Part shown: positions 50,454 to 57,921 of the stretch, in pieces
Layout of the letters: the number at the start of each line of letters is the position of its first letter
How positions within the stretch are numbered: the stretch's first letter is position 1
NCBI RefSeq assembly: GCF_003999195.1
Contig: NZ_RJVR01000254.1
Coordinates: forward strand, 1 to 64,000
Source of the DNA: Streptomyces soli
GTDB lineage: Bacteria > Actinomycetota > Actinomycetes > Streptomycetales > Streptomycetaceae
Length of the DNA: 64,000 bases
Direction of reading: 5' to 3'
The notes under the pieces: model-generated
Databases searched by the model: none
Told to the model about the DNA's origin: nothing
What the model saw: only the letters and a program-made list of their open reading frames with translations
Program-made: the position numbers and the translations under genes

Positions 50454-51424
50454 GCCCGTTCGACCTGACCCGCACCCTGCCGGCCGATGCCATGTCCGCC
50501 GCGCTGCGCGCCGACGTGCGCGAAGGCCTGACCCATGATCCCAAGCAGTTGCCGCCGAAGTGGTTCTACGACGCCCAAGGCAGCGAGCTGTTCGAGGAGA
50601 TCACCCGGCTGCCCGAGTACTACCCGACCCGCGCCGAGCGGGAGATCCTGGAGGAACGTGCCAAGACCATCGCGGACATCACCCGCGCCCGGACCCTGGT
50701 CGAGCTGGGCTCGGGCTCCTCGGAGAAGACGCGCCTGCTCATCGACGCGCTGGGCACCCCGCTGACGTACATCCCGGTGGACGTCAGCGAGTCCGCCCTC
50801 AACGGGGCCGGCCGGGCCCTGCTGGCGGACCATCCCGGGTTGACCGTGCACGCCCTGGTCGCCGACTTCCAGCGCGGCCTGGAGCTGTCTCCCACGCCGG
50901 GGCCGCGTCTGGTGGCGTTCCTGGGCGGCACGATCGGCAACCTGCTGCCCGAGGAGCGGGCGGCGTTCCTGGCGTCCGCACGGGCCATGCTGGCGCCTGA
51001 AGATACGTTTCTGCTGGGCACCGACCTGGTGAAGGACGAGGCCACCCTGGTCGCCGCGTACGACGACGCGCAGGGCGTCACCGCCGCCTTCAACAAGAAC
51101 GTCCTGACCGTCATCGACCGCGAGCTCGGCGCGGACTTCGATCCTGCCGACTTCGACCACCTCGCCCTGTGGGACCGGGAGAACGAGTGGATCGAGATGC
51201 GGCTGCGCGCCCGGCGGGATCTCACCGTCAAGGTCCCCGCACTCGACCTAACGGCCGACTTCGCGGCGGGCGAGGAGATGCGCACCGAGGTGTCCGCCAA
51301 GTTCCGCGAGGAGGGCATCCGGGCGGAGCTGGCGGCGGCCGGAATGCGGCTGCGGCACTGGTGGACGGACCGGAAGGGCCGGTTCGCGCTGTCGCTGGCT
51401 TCCCCCGCGTCGCCGGAAGGATGA
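50450..51424 (+). CDS. egtD: L-histidine N-alpha-methyltransferase EgtD
   Basis: The 324-residue SAM enzyme has KQLPPKWFYDAQGSELFEEI, TRLPEYYPTRAERE, LVELGSGSSEKTRLLIDAL (SAM site) and FLGGTIGNLLPEE. It trimethylates histidine to hercynine, the first intermediate. GTG start overlaps the egtC stop by 4 bases. The PLP lyase EgtE, the last step, is not adjacent, as usual in Streptomyces. Confidence 0.96.
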   Translation: MSPFDLTRTLPADAMSAALRADVREGLTHDPKQLPPKWFYDAQGSELFEEITRLPEYYPTRAEREILEERAKTIADITRARTLVELGSGSSEKTRLLIDALGTPLTYIPVDVSESALNGAGRALLADHPGLTVHALVADFQRGLELSPTPGPRLVAFLGGTIGNLLPEERAAFLASARAMLAPEDTFLLGTDLVKDEATLVAAYDDAQGVTAAFNKNVLTVIDRELGADFDPADFDHLALWDRENEWIEMRLRARRDLTVKVPALDLTADFAAGEEMRTEVSAKFREEGIRAELAAAGMRLRHWWTDRKGRFALSLASPASPEG

Positions 51425-51461
51425 ATCCTTCACGAATAAAACACCTGTTAAGCTTGCAGTC

Positions 51462-52453
51462 ATGACGATGCAAGCCCTGCCCGTGCGCGGCGCGCTCACG
51501 CTGCGCCCCGGCGGCGACATCTGGCACAAGCCGGCCCTCAGCGTGGTGATCACGCTCGCCATCCCCGAGGTGGCGCTGCTCCTCGCGGGCCGGCTCGACC
51601 TGGCCTTCTATGTCGCCGCCGGCGGGCTGTGCGCCCTGTACGCGCACGGCCTGCCGTACGCGGCCCGCGCCCGCACCCTGGTGTGGGTGGTGCTCGGCAT
51701 GCTGGCCAGCATGCCGAGCACGCCGGCGTCGGGGCGGAACGGCGGCCCGACGCCGGCCTGCGGGCCTTCGCGCCTGGCTCGCCGCTGCTGCCGGTCGCGG
51801 GCCGGGTCGCGCTCGGCGGGGCCCTCGCCGGGTGGGCCTCGATGGCGCTGGGTGTCGACCGTCCGTACTGGGCGGTGGTGACCGCCGCCGCGGTCTTCCA
51901 GGCCAACACCACCCTGTCCTGGCACCGGGCGCTGCAGCGCGCCCTGGGCAATCTGCTCGGGGTGCTGCTGTTCACCGCGCTGGTGCCGCTGACCAGCACC
52001 GGTCATGCCGCCCTGGTGGCGGTGGCCCTGGCCTGCCAATTCGGCGCCGAGGCGACGATCGCCCGGAACTACTGGCTCGGCACGGTCTTCGTCACGCCGA
52101 TGGCCATGATCATGGTCCAGTTCGCGGGCCCCCAGCCGGTCGGCCGGCTGATCACCGACCGCTGGCTCGACACCCTCGTCGGCGTCGCCGCCGGCCTGCC
52201 GGCCTGCTACCTCGTCCCTAACCGCCGTGCCTCGGGCCGCGTCGACACCGCCCTGGCCCGCCTCGACGACGCCGTCGCGGCCGGCTCGCGGGACCGGCTC
52301 GCGGTGGCTCTCCTGGAGCTGCGCGAGGCCGCCGACACCGCGTCCGGCGAGTGGTTGAGCACCGCCCTCCCGGAGGAACGCATCGCCGCCGCCGAACGCC
52401 AGGGGCACCGGGTGCTCGCGGCGCTGACCTCGCCGTCCGGCCGGGTACGGTGA
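51462..52453 (+). pseudogene. FUSC-family transporter gene with internal deletion and frameshift
   Basis: The first frame (51462 to about 51705) gives the N-terminal membrane region (LSVVITLAIPEVALLLAGRL, RARTLVWVVLGMLA). The C-terminal half is in another frame from about 51735 to 52453 (GSPLLPVAGRVALGGALAGW, RPYWAVVTAAAVFQANTTLS, NYWLGTVFVTPMAMIMVQFA, GEWLSTALPEERI). The family is normally about 550-700 residues, so roughly half is missing between. The join lies exactly at two consecutive palindromes (51692-51757). Together with the frame change this means no functional exporter is made. Confidence 0.82.
51692..51757. repeat. Two adjacent perfect palindromes at the FUSC break
   Basis: 51692-51719 is a perfect 28-bp palindrome with no loop, centred on CTGGCCAG. 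51722-51757 has 12-bp arms GCCGGCGTCGGG and CCCGACGCCGGC with a 12-base loop. They can form cruciforms and mark the point where the reading frame and the protein homology break. Confidence 0.9.
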
Positions 52454-52494
52454 CGGCGCGTACGATCAAGAAGTCCGGAAGGAAGGAACCGCGC

Positions 52495-53007
52495 GTGGAG
52501 GACGCCGAAGATGCCGTCGCAGGCGTGCTGCGGCAATGGCAGCAGGAGCACCCCCACCTGGACTTCGCGCCGGTCGCCGTGATCGGGCGGCTCAACCGCT
52601 GCACCGCCCTGCTCCATCAGGTAGCCGACGCCCCGCTCGGGCGTGCCGGCCTCACCCGGCCCGAGTACGACATCCTGTGCGCCCTCAGCCGCGTCGGCGG
52701 CGAGCTCACCCCCGGCCGGCTGGCCCGCGAGACCTTCGCCTCCGGCGCCGCCGTCACCAAACGGATCAAGCAGCTCGAAGAGCGCGGCCTCGTCTCCCGC
52801 CGCCCCGACAGCCGCGACCGCCGGGTCTCCCACCTCTCCCTCACCGACACCGGCCGCGAGCTCGTCGACCGCCTCCTGCCCGACCAGCTCGAGTACGAGA
52901 ACGCCCTCCTCTCCGGCCTCCCCTCCGACCGCCGCCAGGACCTCGCCGCCATCCTCGGCGACCTCCTCCTGCTGCTGGAAGGCCGCCTCGGCAGCGTCTC
53001 CGGCTGA
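52495..53007 (+). CDS. MarR-family transcriptional regulator
   Basis: The 170-residue protein contains the winged helix LTRPEYDILCALSRVGGELT, PGRLARETFASGAAVTKRIK, QLEERGLVSRRPDSRDRRVS. GTG 52495 follows GGAAGGA at 7 bases; an earlier GTG at 52450 overlaps the FUSC stop but lacks such a site. It follows the broken FUSC exporter on the same strand and was probably its regulator, so it may now be orphaned. Confidence 0.9.
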   Translation: MEDAEDAVAGVLRQWQQEHPHLDFAPVAVIGRLNRCTALLHQVADAPLGRAGLTRPEYDILCALSRVGGELTPGRLARETFASGAAVTKRIKQLEERGLVSRRPDSRDRRVSHLSLTDTGRELVDRLLPDQLEYENALLSGLPSDRRQDLAAILGDLLLLLEGRLGSVSG

Positions 53008-53054
53008 CGCCGGCCCCTGCGTATACCCTCGCCCCTCCCGGGTAGCCGCCCGGC

Positions 53055-53216
53055 ATGAACGATCACCACGCCGGCCCCGTCCCCCGCGACCTCCCCGACC
53101 AGCAGTCCGGCTCCACGCCCTTGCCCGACCTCTGGCAGCACGAGGAGCCCCGCGACGACACGGACGCCCCCACCCCCGACGACCCCACGCCCACCCCGGA
53201 CGAACCCACGGACTGA
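53055..53216 (+). CDS. Small acidic proline-rich protein
   Basis: A 53-residue frame (NDHHAGPVPRDLPDQQSGST, PLPDLWQHEEPRDDTDAPTP) starts at ATG 53055. Nearly every codon ends in C or G, and it is preceded by a compact spacer without a strong ribosome site (GGGTAG). Disordered, about 12 acidic residues, with PTPDDPTPTPDEPTD at the end. No family recognised. It could be real because of its codon use; function unknown. Confidence 0.4.
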   Translation: MNDHHAGPVPRDLPDQQSGSTPLPDLWQHEEPRDDTDAPTPDDPTPTPDEPTD

Positions 53217-53231
53217 TGCCGGGGGCGTTGT

Positions 53232-53508
53232 TCCCCCACCCCGCCCCTTCCCGAAACCGGGCTCCGCCCGGACACGCCGGGCGCTCCGCCCCTGGACCCC
53301 CAGTCCCCAAATGCCGGACAGGCTGATTTTGCCCAACCGGGTTGTGGGTAGGCCGTCCGCCTGAGGCGAGCGAAGCGAGATGGGGGCACCTCCCGGCCGA
53401 AGGCCGGGGGAGGCCGGCACAACCCGACCACGGACCCGCACCCGACAACGCACCCAGTCGGGGTCCAGGGGCAGAGCCCCTGGTTTCGGGAAGGGGCGGG
53501 GTGGGGGA
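53232..53508. repeat. Large inverted repeat made of dispersed Streptomyces intergenic elements
   Basis: A 27-base arm at 53232-53258 (CCCCACCCCGCCCCTTCCCG core) is repeated exactly and inverted at 53482-53508, with further inverted similarity inward (GGGGCTCTGCCCC-like stems) and a central GGCCGAAGGCC hairpin near 53392-53412. The same 26-mer follows the HEAT gene at 686. The structure separates the MarR gene from olsB and has no coding frame. Confidence 0.85.
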
Positions 53509-53717
53509 GGCAACCGGCCACCGAGCCGCGTCCGGACGAACAGCAGACGGCCGCCCCGGCACCCGGACGGAGTCCGGCGCAGCCGGCGCAGTCCGGGAGC
53601 CCCTCCCCCGGGGCTTCAGCGAGCGCACATCTCCGCGATCCGCGATGGTCACGCCAAGGCAAGGGCGTGGCGGAAGACATAGAGGTGTCACCCTCCCCCG
53701 GCTTCGGGAAGTCCGCC

Positions 53718-54518
53718 ATGACCGCAACGCACGACCTCGCAACGGCTCCTGCCGCCGCCCACTCGCCGCTCACCGATGACCGCCCGCGCTACTCCGTCGG
53801 CCTCGCGAAGGACGAGGCCGGCGTTCGGGCCGCACAGCTCCTGCGCCATCAGGTGTTCGCGGGGGAGATGGGGGCGGTGCTCGATACGCCGGTCCCCGGC
53901 CTGGACATCGATCCGCTCGACGCGTACTGCGACCACCTGCTGGTCCGCGACGAGCGTACCGGCGCGGTGGTCGGCACGTACCGGCTGCTGTCCCCCGCGA
54001 ACGCCCGCCGGGCGGGCAGCGGTTACTCGGAGTCGGAGTTCGACCTGAGCCGGCTCGTCGGGATCCGGGAGGACGTGGTCGAGGTGGGCCGCTCGTGCGT
54101 GCACCCGGCGCACCGGGACGGCGCCGTGGTGGCGCTGATGTGGGGCGGCATCGTCCAGTACCTCACCACCACCGGCCACACCTGGGTCGCGGGCTGCTGC
54201 TCGATACCGCTCGGCGACGGCGGGGCGCTGGCCGCAGGCGTATGGGACCGGGTGTCGGCCAAGCACCTCGCACCGGAGGAGTACCAGGTCACGCCGCACC
54301 GCCCCTGGGACCCGACGGGAATCCAGCGGGCCGCGCGGACGCCGCTGCCGCCGCTGCTGCGCGGCTATCTGCGGCTGGGCGCCTGGGTGTGCGGGGAGCC
54401 GGCGTACGACCCGGACTTCGGGGTGGCGGACCTGTTCGTGCTGCTGTCCCTGGACCGGACCGACCCGCGTTATCTGCGGCACTTCGGGTCGCTGGGTTCC
54501 CTCGGCGGGCCCGTCTGA
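53718..54518 (+). CDS. olsB: Ornithine N-acyltransferase (OlsB-like, GNAT/autoinducer-synthase fold)
   Basis: The 266-residue protein matches OlsB-like acyltransferases: QLLRHQVFAGEMGAVL, LDAYCDHLLVRDERTGAVVG, TYRLLSP, SEFDLSRLVG, VVEVGRSCVHPAHRDGAVVA, WAGCCSIPL-type segment. It attaches a 3-hydroxy fatty acid to the alpha-amine of ornithine, giving lyso-ornithine lipid. ATG 53718 follows GGAAG. TGATG overlap with the olsA-like gene means the two steps are coupled. Confidence 0.85.
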   Translation: MTATHDLATAPAAAHSPLTDDRPRYSVGLAKDEAGVRAAQLLRHQVFAGEMGAVLDTPVPGLDIDPLDAYCDHLLVRDERTGAVVGTYRLLSPANARRAGSGYSESEFDLSRLVGIREDVVEVGRSCVHPAHRDGAVVALMWGGIVQYLTTTGHTWVAGCCSIPLGDGGALAAGVWDRVSAKHLAPEEYQVTPHRPWDPTGIQRAARTPLPPLLRGYLRLGAWVCGEPAYDPDFGVADLFVLLSLDRTDPRYLRHFGSLGSLGGPV

Positions 54519-55324
54519 TGTCCGCCGCATGGTGGTCGCCGGTCGCCCCGTGCACGCCGCAGGCCTGCGTGGCCGGCGGGGTGCCGTCGGTGGGCCCGCC
54601 GCGTCGGCTCGTACGGTACGCGGCCGGGCTGGCGGTGCTGCTCGCCGGGCTCGCGGTGTCGGTGCCGGCCGGGCGGTGGTGCCGGCCGGCGCGGCGGGAC
54701 GCGCTGATCCGGTGGGGGGTGCGCGCGGTGGTGGCGGCCTTCGGGGTACGGGTTGTCATGCCGCCCAAGCCAGAGCGCCGTTCGGCCGGCGTACTGGTGG
54801 TCTCCAACCACGTCTCGTGGCTGGACATCCTGCTGGTGGCCGCCGTCTGCCCGGGGCGGATGCTGGCGAAGCGCGAGGTGGCCGCATGGCCGCTGGTGGG
54901 GCGGCTGGCCGTCCGTGGCGGCACGCTGTTCATCGACCGTGAGCGCATCAGGGCGCTGCCGGGCACGGTGGCCGAGATCGCCGGGGCGCTGCGGAGTGGC
55001 GCGACCGTCGTGGCGTTCCCCGAGGGCAGTACCTGGTGCGGCCGGGAGGAGGGCCGTTTCCGGCCTGCGGTGTTCCAGGCGGCGCTGGACGCCGGGGTGC
55101 CCGTCCGCCCGGTGGCGATCCGCTACCGCCTGGCGGGCGGGGAGCCGACGACCGCGGCCGCGTTCGTCGGCGACGACACCCTGCTGGCATCCCTGCGCCG
55201 CGTCGTGGCCACCCGGGGGCTGATCGCCGAGGTGACCGTTGATCAGGAGATACCGGTCGGTGCCTACGCCGACCGGCGTGCGCTGGCCCGGGCCGTCAGG
55301 CGTGCGCCGGCATCTCGTCCTTGA
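54518..55324 (+). CDS. olsA: Lysophospholipid acyltransferase (OlsA/PlsC-like)
   Basis: The 268-residue protein has one N-terminal membrane helix and the acyltransferase motifs NHVSWLD (H-x4-D), GGTLFIDRERIRALPG, VAFPEGSTWCG (F-P-E-G-S/T) and VPVRPVAIRY. In the OlsBA pathway it adds the second fatty acid to the hydroxyl of lyso-ornithine lipid. Its stop lies inside the convergent DUF1059 gene (29-base overlap). Confidence 0.88.
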   Translation: MSAAWWSPVAPCTPQACVAGGVPSVGPPRRLVRYAAGLAVLLAGLAVSVPAGRWCRPARRDALIRWGVRAVVAAFGVRVVMPPKPERRSAGVLVVSNHVSWLDILLVAAVCPGRMLAKREVAAWPLVGRLAVRGGTLFIDRERIRALPGTVAEIAGALRSGATVVAFPEGSTWCGREEGRFRPAVFQAALDAGVPVRPVAIRYRLAGGEPTTAAAFVGDDTLLASLRRVVATRGLIAEVTVDQEIPVGAYADRRALARAVRRAPASRP

Positions 55325-55487
55325 GGTCGCCGCGGATCATCTGACGCAGCTCGGCGTCGTCCTCGTGCTCGTCCACGGAGACGGCGTGCTCGGCGGCGGC
55401 CCGGACGACTTCTTCTTCCTCTCCGCTGATGGTGAGGGTGCACCCGCTGACGTTCGGGTGGTCCCGGCAGTCGGCTACCTTGCGCAT
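55296..55487 (-). CDS. DUF1059 family small protein
   Basis: The 63-residue protein (MRKVADCRDHPNVSGCTLTI, SGEEEEVVRAAAEHAVSVDE, HEDDAELRQMIRGDLKDE) matches DUF1059. The two cysteines and His residues are conserved in the family. Function unknown; small, acidic, cytoplasmic. Convergent with olsA. Confidence 0.88.
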   Translation of the reverse strand: MRKVADCRDHPNVSGCTLTISGEEEEVVRAAAEHAVSVDEHEDDAELRQMIRGDLKDEMPAHA

Positions 55488-55511
55488 AACTACCTCACAT
55501 ATCAGGACTTG

Positions 55512-56153
55512 TCACCTCATCCTGGTCCTGACCCACGCCAGCAGACCTCCGCTGACGACGGCCGCGAAAGCGCACCAGGTGGAGATGAACTCCAGCCTCC
55601 ACAGCACGGCACAGAGCGCGGCGCCCACCGCCACGACCGTCCCCAGCATCCGCAGCAGCCGGTCTCCGCTGACCAGCAGCGATCCCACGGTGGCCACGAG
55701 GTATCCGGCGATCAGCGGCGGCGCGACGCCGGCGCTGATCGGCAGGCCGACGCCGTAGCCGAGCGTGTGACCCCGAACCTGGGCGCCGACCGGCTCGGAG
55801 GCCAGCGCGACGCCGAGGACGGCCGCCGTGGCAACTCCCACCACGCAGAAGGGGACCACCCGTCGCCGTACGGGAGGCGCCACCGCAAGCAGCACACCGA
55901 ACGGCAGCAGCACCGGGAGCACGGGGAGGGCGATGACGGCCCAGGCGATCCGGGCGGCGGCCGCCGTGCCTTCCGTCACCTCGCCGAGTTCGCCGCGCCA
56001 GACCACCGACTCGATCATCTGGTGCACGCCCAGCAGCAGGGGAAGCGCCGCGAGCGGCAGATCCCGCAGGCGGCGCACCTGGGCGACGCAGGCCACTCCG
56101 ACGGCCGTGACAGCGCCTCCCGCGACCAGGTCGGCGGTGGCGCTCCAGCACAT
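55512..56153 (-). CDS. Integral membrane protein (DUF6629-like)
   Basis: From ATG 56153 (MCWSATADLVAGGAVTAVGV) the protein is 213 residues with about seven membrane helices. HQMIESVVWRGE is a conserved polar stretch between helices, as is RLEFISTWCAFAAVVSGGLL near the end. MCWSATAD starts are typical of the family. Topology suggests a small transporter or sensor; no known activity. Confidence 0.8.
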   Translation of the reverse strand: MCWSATADLVAGGAVTAVGVACVAQVRRLRDLPLAALPLLLGVHQMIESVVWRGELGEVTEGTAAAARIAWAVIALPVLPVLLPFGVLLAVAPPVRRRVVPFCVVGVATAAVLGVALASEPVGAQVRGHTLGYGVGLPISAGVAPPLIAGYLVATVGSLLVSGDRLLRMLGTVVAVGAALCAVLWRLEFISTWCAFAAVVSGGLLAWVRTRMR

Positions 56154-56281
56154 GGGACTCCGTTCGCATAAGGAATGGAACCGTACAGGCCCGGCAAATG
56201 TCTCACACAGTAACCGCACAGCCCCCGACGTCTCACAAGGGGGACGCCATGCACAACCGTCTGCGCCTCACAGCCATCGCC

Positions 56282-56389
56282 GCTCACGCCCTCCTCGCCC
56301 TCGATCGCCAGGTCGGCCCGGTGCGCTTCCTTGAGCTCGTCGGCGGTGATGCCCTTCATCCCGTGATGCACGTCCATGAACTTGCCCAT
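56282..56389 (-). pseudogene. Nickel-binding DUF4242-type protein, N-terminal fragment
   Basis: From ATG 56389 the frame reads MGKFMDVHHGMKGITADELK then EAHRADLAIEGEEGVS, the first 36 residues of the SCO4226-type nickel-binding ferredoxin-like family (about 80 residues when complete). The sequence then switches to Cys/Arg-rich, unrelated frames. GGAAG lies upstream, so the truncated 5' part may still be translated, but the gene is broken. Confidence 0.65.
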
Positions 56390-56499
56390 GACTTCCGCAC
56401 TTCCTTCCGAACGGCTCCCCACGTTCGATGCTGCCCCTGCGGGCGCATTATGGAAATAGGCCAATAATCCAGGCATTTCTTCCAGGTCGGAGAGCCCTC

Positions 56500-56865
56500 A
56501 TGATCGAAGTCAAGAACACCGGCAAACCCGACGAGCGTCGCGACTTCCCCCGCGGCCACCTCGACGTCCTCGACCTCACCGGACTGACCTTCGGCGTCGC
56601 CACCTTCGACCCTGGCTGGCGCTGGTCTCAGTCACTGGGCCCGCTCGTCGGCACCGAGAGCTGCCAGACCCATCACAACGGCTATGCCCTCCAAGGGAGT
56701 TTGCACGTCCGCATGGACGACGGCGAAGAGGCGGAGATACACCCCGGCGACGTCTTCGTCATCCCGCCGGGCCACGACGCGTGGGTCGTGGGCGACGAGC
56801 AGTTCCTCGCCTTCGACTTCGCCGGCGGTGCGGCCGAGTACGGAAAGGCCACCCAAGGAGGCTGA
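56500..56865 (+). CDS. Cupin-domain protein
   Basis: The 121-residue protein has one cupin barrel: SCQTHHNGYALQGSLHVRMD (motif 1 with His residues) and HPGDVFVIPPGHDAWVVGDE (motif 2, P-G-H). GGAGAG precedes ATG 56500. Probably binds a metal or a small ligand such as a sugar or hormone-like molecule. Hairpin terminator follows at 56882. Confidence 0.88.
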   Translation: MIEVKNTGKPDERRDFPRGHLDVLDLTGLTFGVATFDPGWRWSQSLGPLVGTESCQTHHNGYALQGSLHVRMDDGEEAEIHPGDVFVIPPGHDAWVVGDEQFLAFDFAGGAAEYGKATQGG

Positions 56866-56881
56866 GTCTCCGGATCACCTC

Positions 56882-56910
56882 GGCGCGGGACACCCCGGGT
56901 GTCCCGCGCC
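56882..56910 (+). terminator. Hairpin terminator of cupin gene
   Basis: GGCGCGGGACACC and GGTGTCCCGCGCC form a perfect 13-bp stem with a 3-base loop, 17 bases after the cupin stop. No T-run follows. Confidence 0.7.
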
Positions 56911-56939
56911 GACGCACGCGCAGGCAAGGCAGCCGACGC

Positions 56940-56972
56940 ATGCGCAGGCCATGCACAGGCCATGCACAGGCC
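56940..56972. repeat. Three 11-bp tandem units
   Basis: ATGCGCAGGCC is followed by two ATGCACAGGCC units, in the leader of the protease gene. Likely replication slippage; a role in expression is possible but unsupported. Confidence 0.85.
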
Positions 56973-57048
56973 CTCTTGCCGCCCGCCTCTCGGGTCATGA
57001 CAATGCACATGACAATTCGAACCTTCGGTCTCCGAGAGGACCCCCCAC

Positions 57049-57915
57049 ATGAACAAGCCTCTCCTTGGCATGCTCGCGGCAATCCTTGCGGGCGCAGCGG
57101 CCATCGCGGGCTTCACCGTCCAGCCCGCCTCGGCCACCAGCCGTACGACAACGACCGCCGCACCGCACGCCCAGGTGCAGGCCACGGTGAGCTTCGCCGG
57201 CGCGGTGTCGCTGAGCAACTGCTCGGGCTCGATCATCAAGCTGCCGACCTCGGTATCCACCGACCCGGCCCTGGTGATGTCCAACGGCCACTGTCTCACC
57301 AGTGGTTTCCTCAACCCGGGCGAGGTCGTCGTCAACAGCTCGTCCACCCGCAGCTTCGGGCTGCTCAACTCCTCCGGTACGAAGATCGCCACGCTGAGGG
57401 CCACCAAGATCGCGTACGCGACGATGACGGACACCGACATCTCGCTGTACCAGCTGAGCAAGACCTACGCCCAGATCCAGTCGACGTACGGGATCACAGC
57501 GCTGGACCTGTCCGCGGCCCACCCGGTTCAGGGCACCGCCATCAAGGTGGTCTCCGGCTACTGGAAGACCATCTACTCCTGCAACATCGACGGCTTCGTC
57601 TACCGCCTGCGCGAGGGCGACTGGACCTGGAAGGACTCGGTCCGCTACACCTCCGCCTGCAACACCATCGGCGGCACATCGGGCTCGCCGGTGATCGACG
57701 CCTCCACCGGCAAGGTGGTCGCGATCAACAACACCGGTAACGAGAGCGGCGAGACCTGCACCGTCAACAACCCGTGCGAGGTCGCCGCGGACGGCACCGT
57801 CACCGTCCGCCAGGGCATCAACTACGCCGAGGAGACCTACGGGATCACCCAGTGCTTCGGCGCCGGCAACCAGCTCGACCTGAGCCTGAGCGGGTGCACC
57901 CTGCCCAAGCCGTAG
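57049..57915 (+). CDS. Secreted trypsin-like serine protease
   Basis: The 288-residue protein has a Sec signal peptide (LGMLAAILAGAAAIAGFTVQ, cleavage near ASA). The catalytic triad is visible: His in VMSNGHCLTSG, Asp in TMTDTDISLYQL, Ser in IGGTSGSPVIDAS. Cysteines in SNCSGS, GHCL, SCNID, SACNTI, ETCTVNNPC fit disulfides. AGGA precedes ATG 57049. Single gene; probably released to digest extracellular protein. Confidence 0.88.
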   Translation: MNKPLLGMLAAILAGAAAIAGFTVQPASATSRTTTTAAPHAQVQATVSFAGAVSLSNCSGSIIKLPTSVSTDPALVMSNGHCLTSGFLNPGEVVVNSSSTRSFGLLNSSGTKIATLRATKIAYATMTDTDISLYQLSKTYAQIQSTYGITALDLSAAHPVQGTAIKVVSGYWKTIYSCNIDGFVYRLREGDWTWKDSVRYTSACNTIGGTSGSPVIDASTGKVVAINNTGNESGETCTVNNPCEVAADGTVTVRQGINYAEETYGITQCFGAGNQLDLSLSGCTLPKP

Positions 57916-57921
57916 GGACCC

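Noticed and set aside
56940-56972. Possible CRISPR-like repeats
   Set aside because: Units are 11 bp without spacers, only three in number and no cas genes; a simple tandem repeat.
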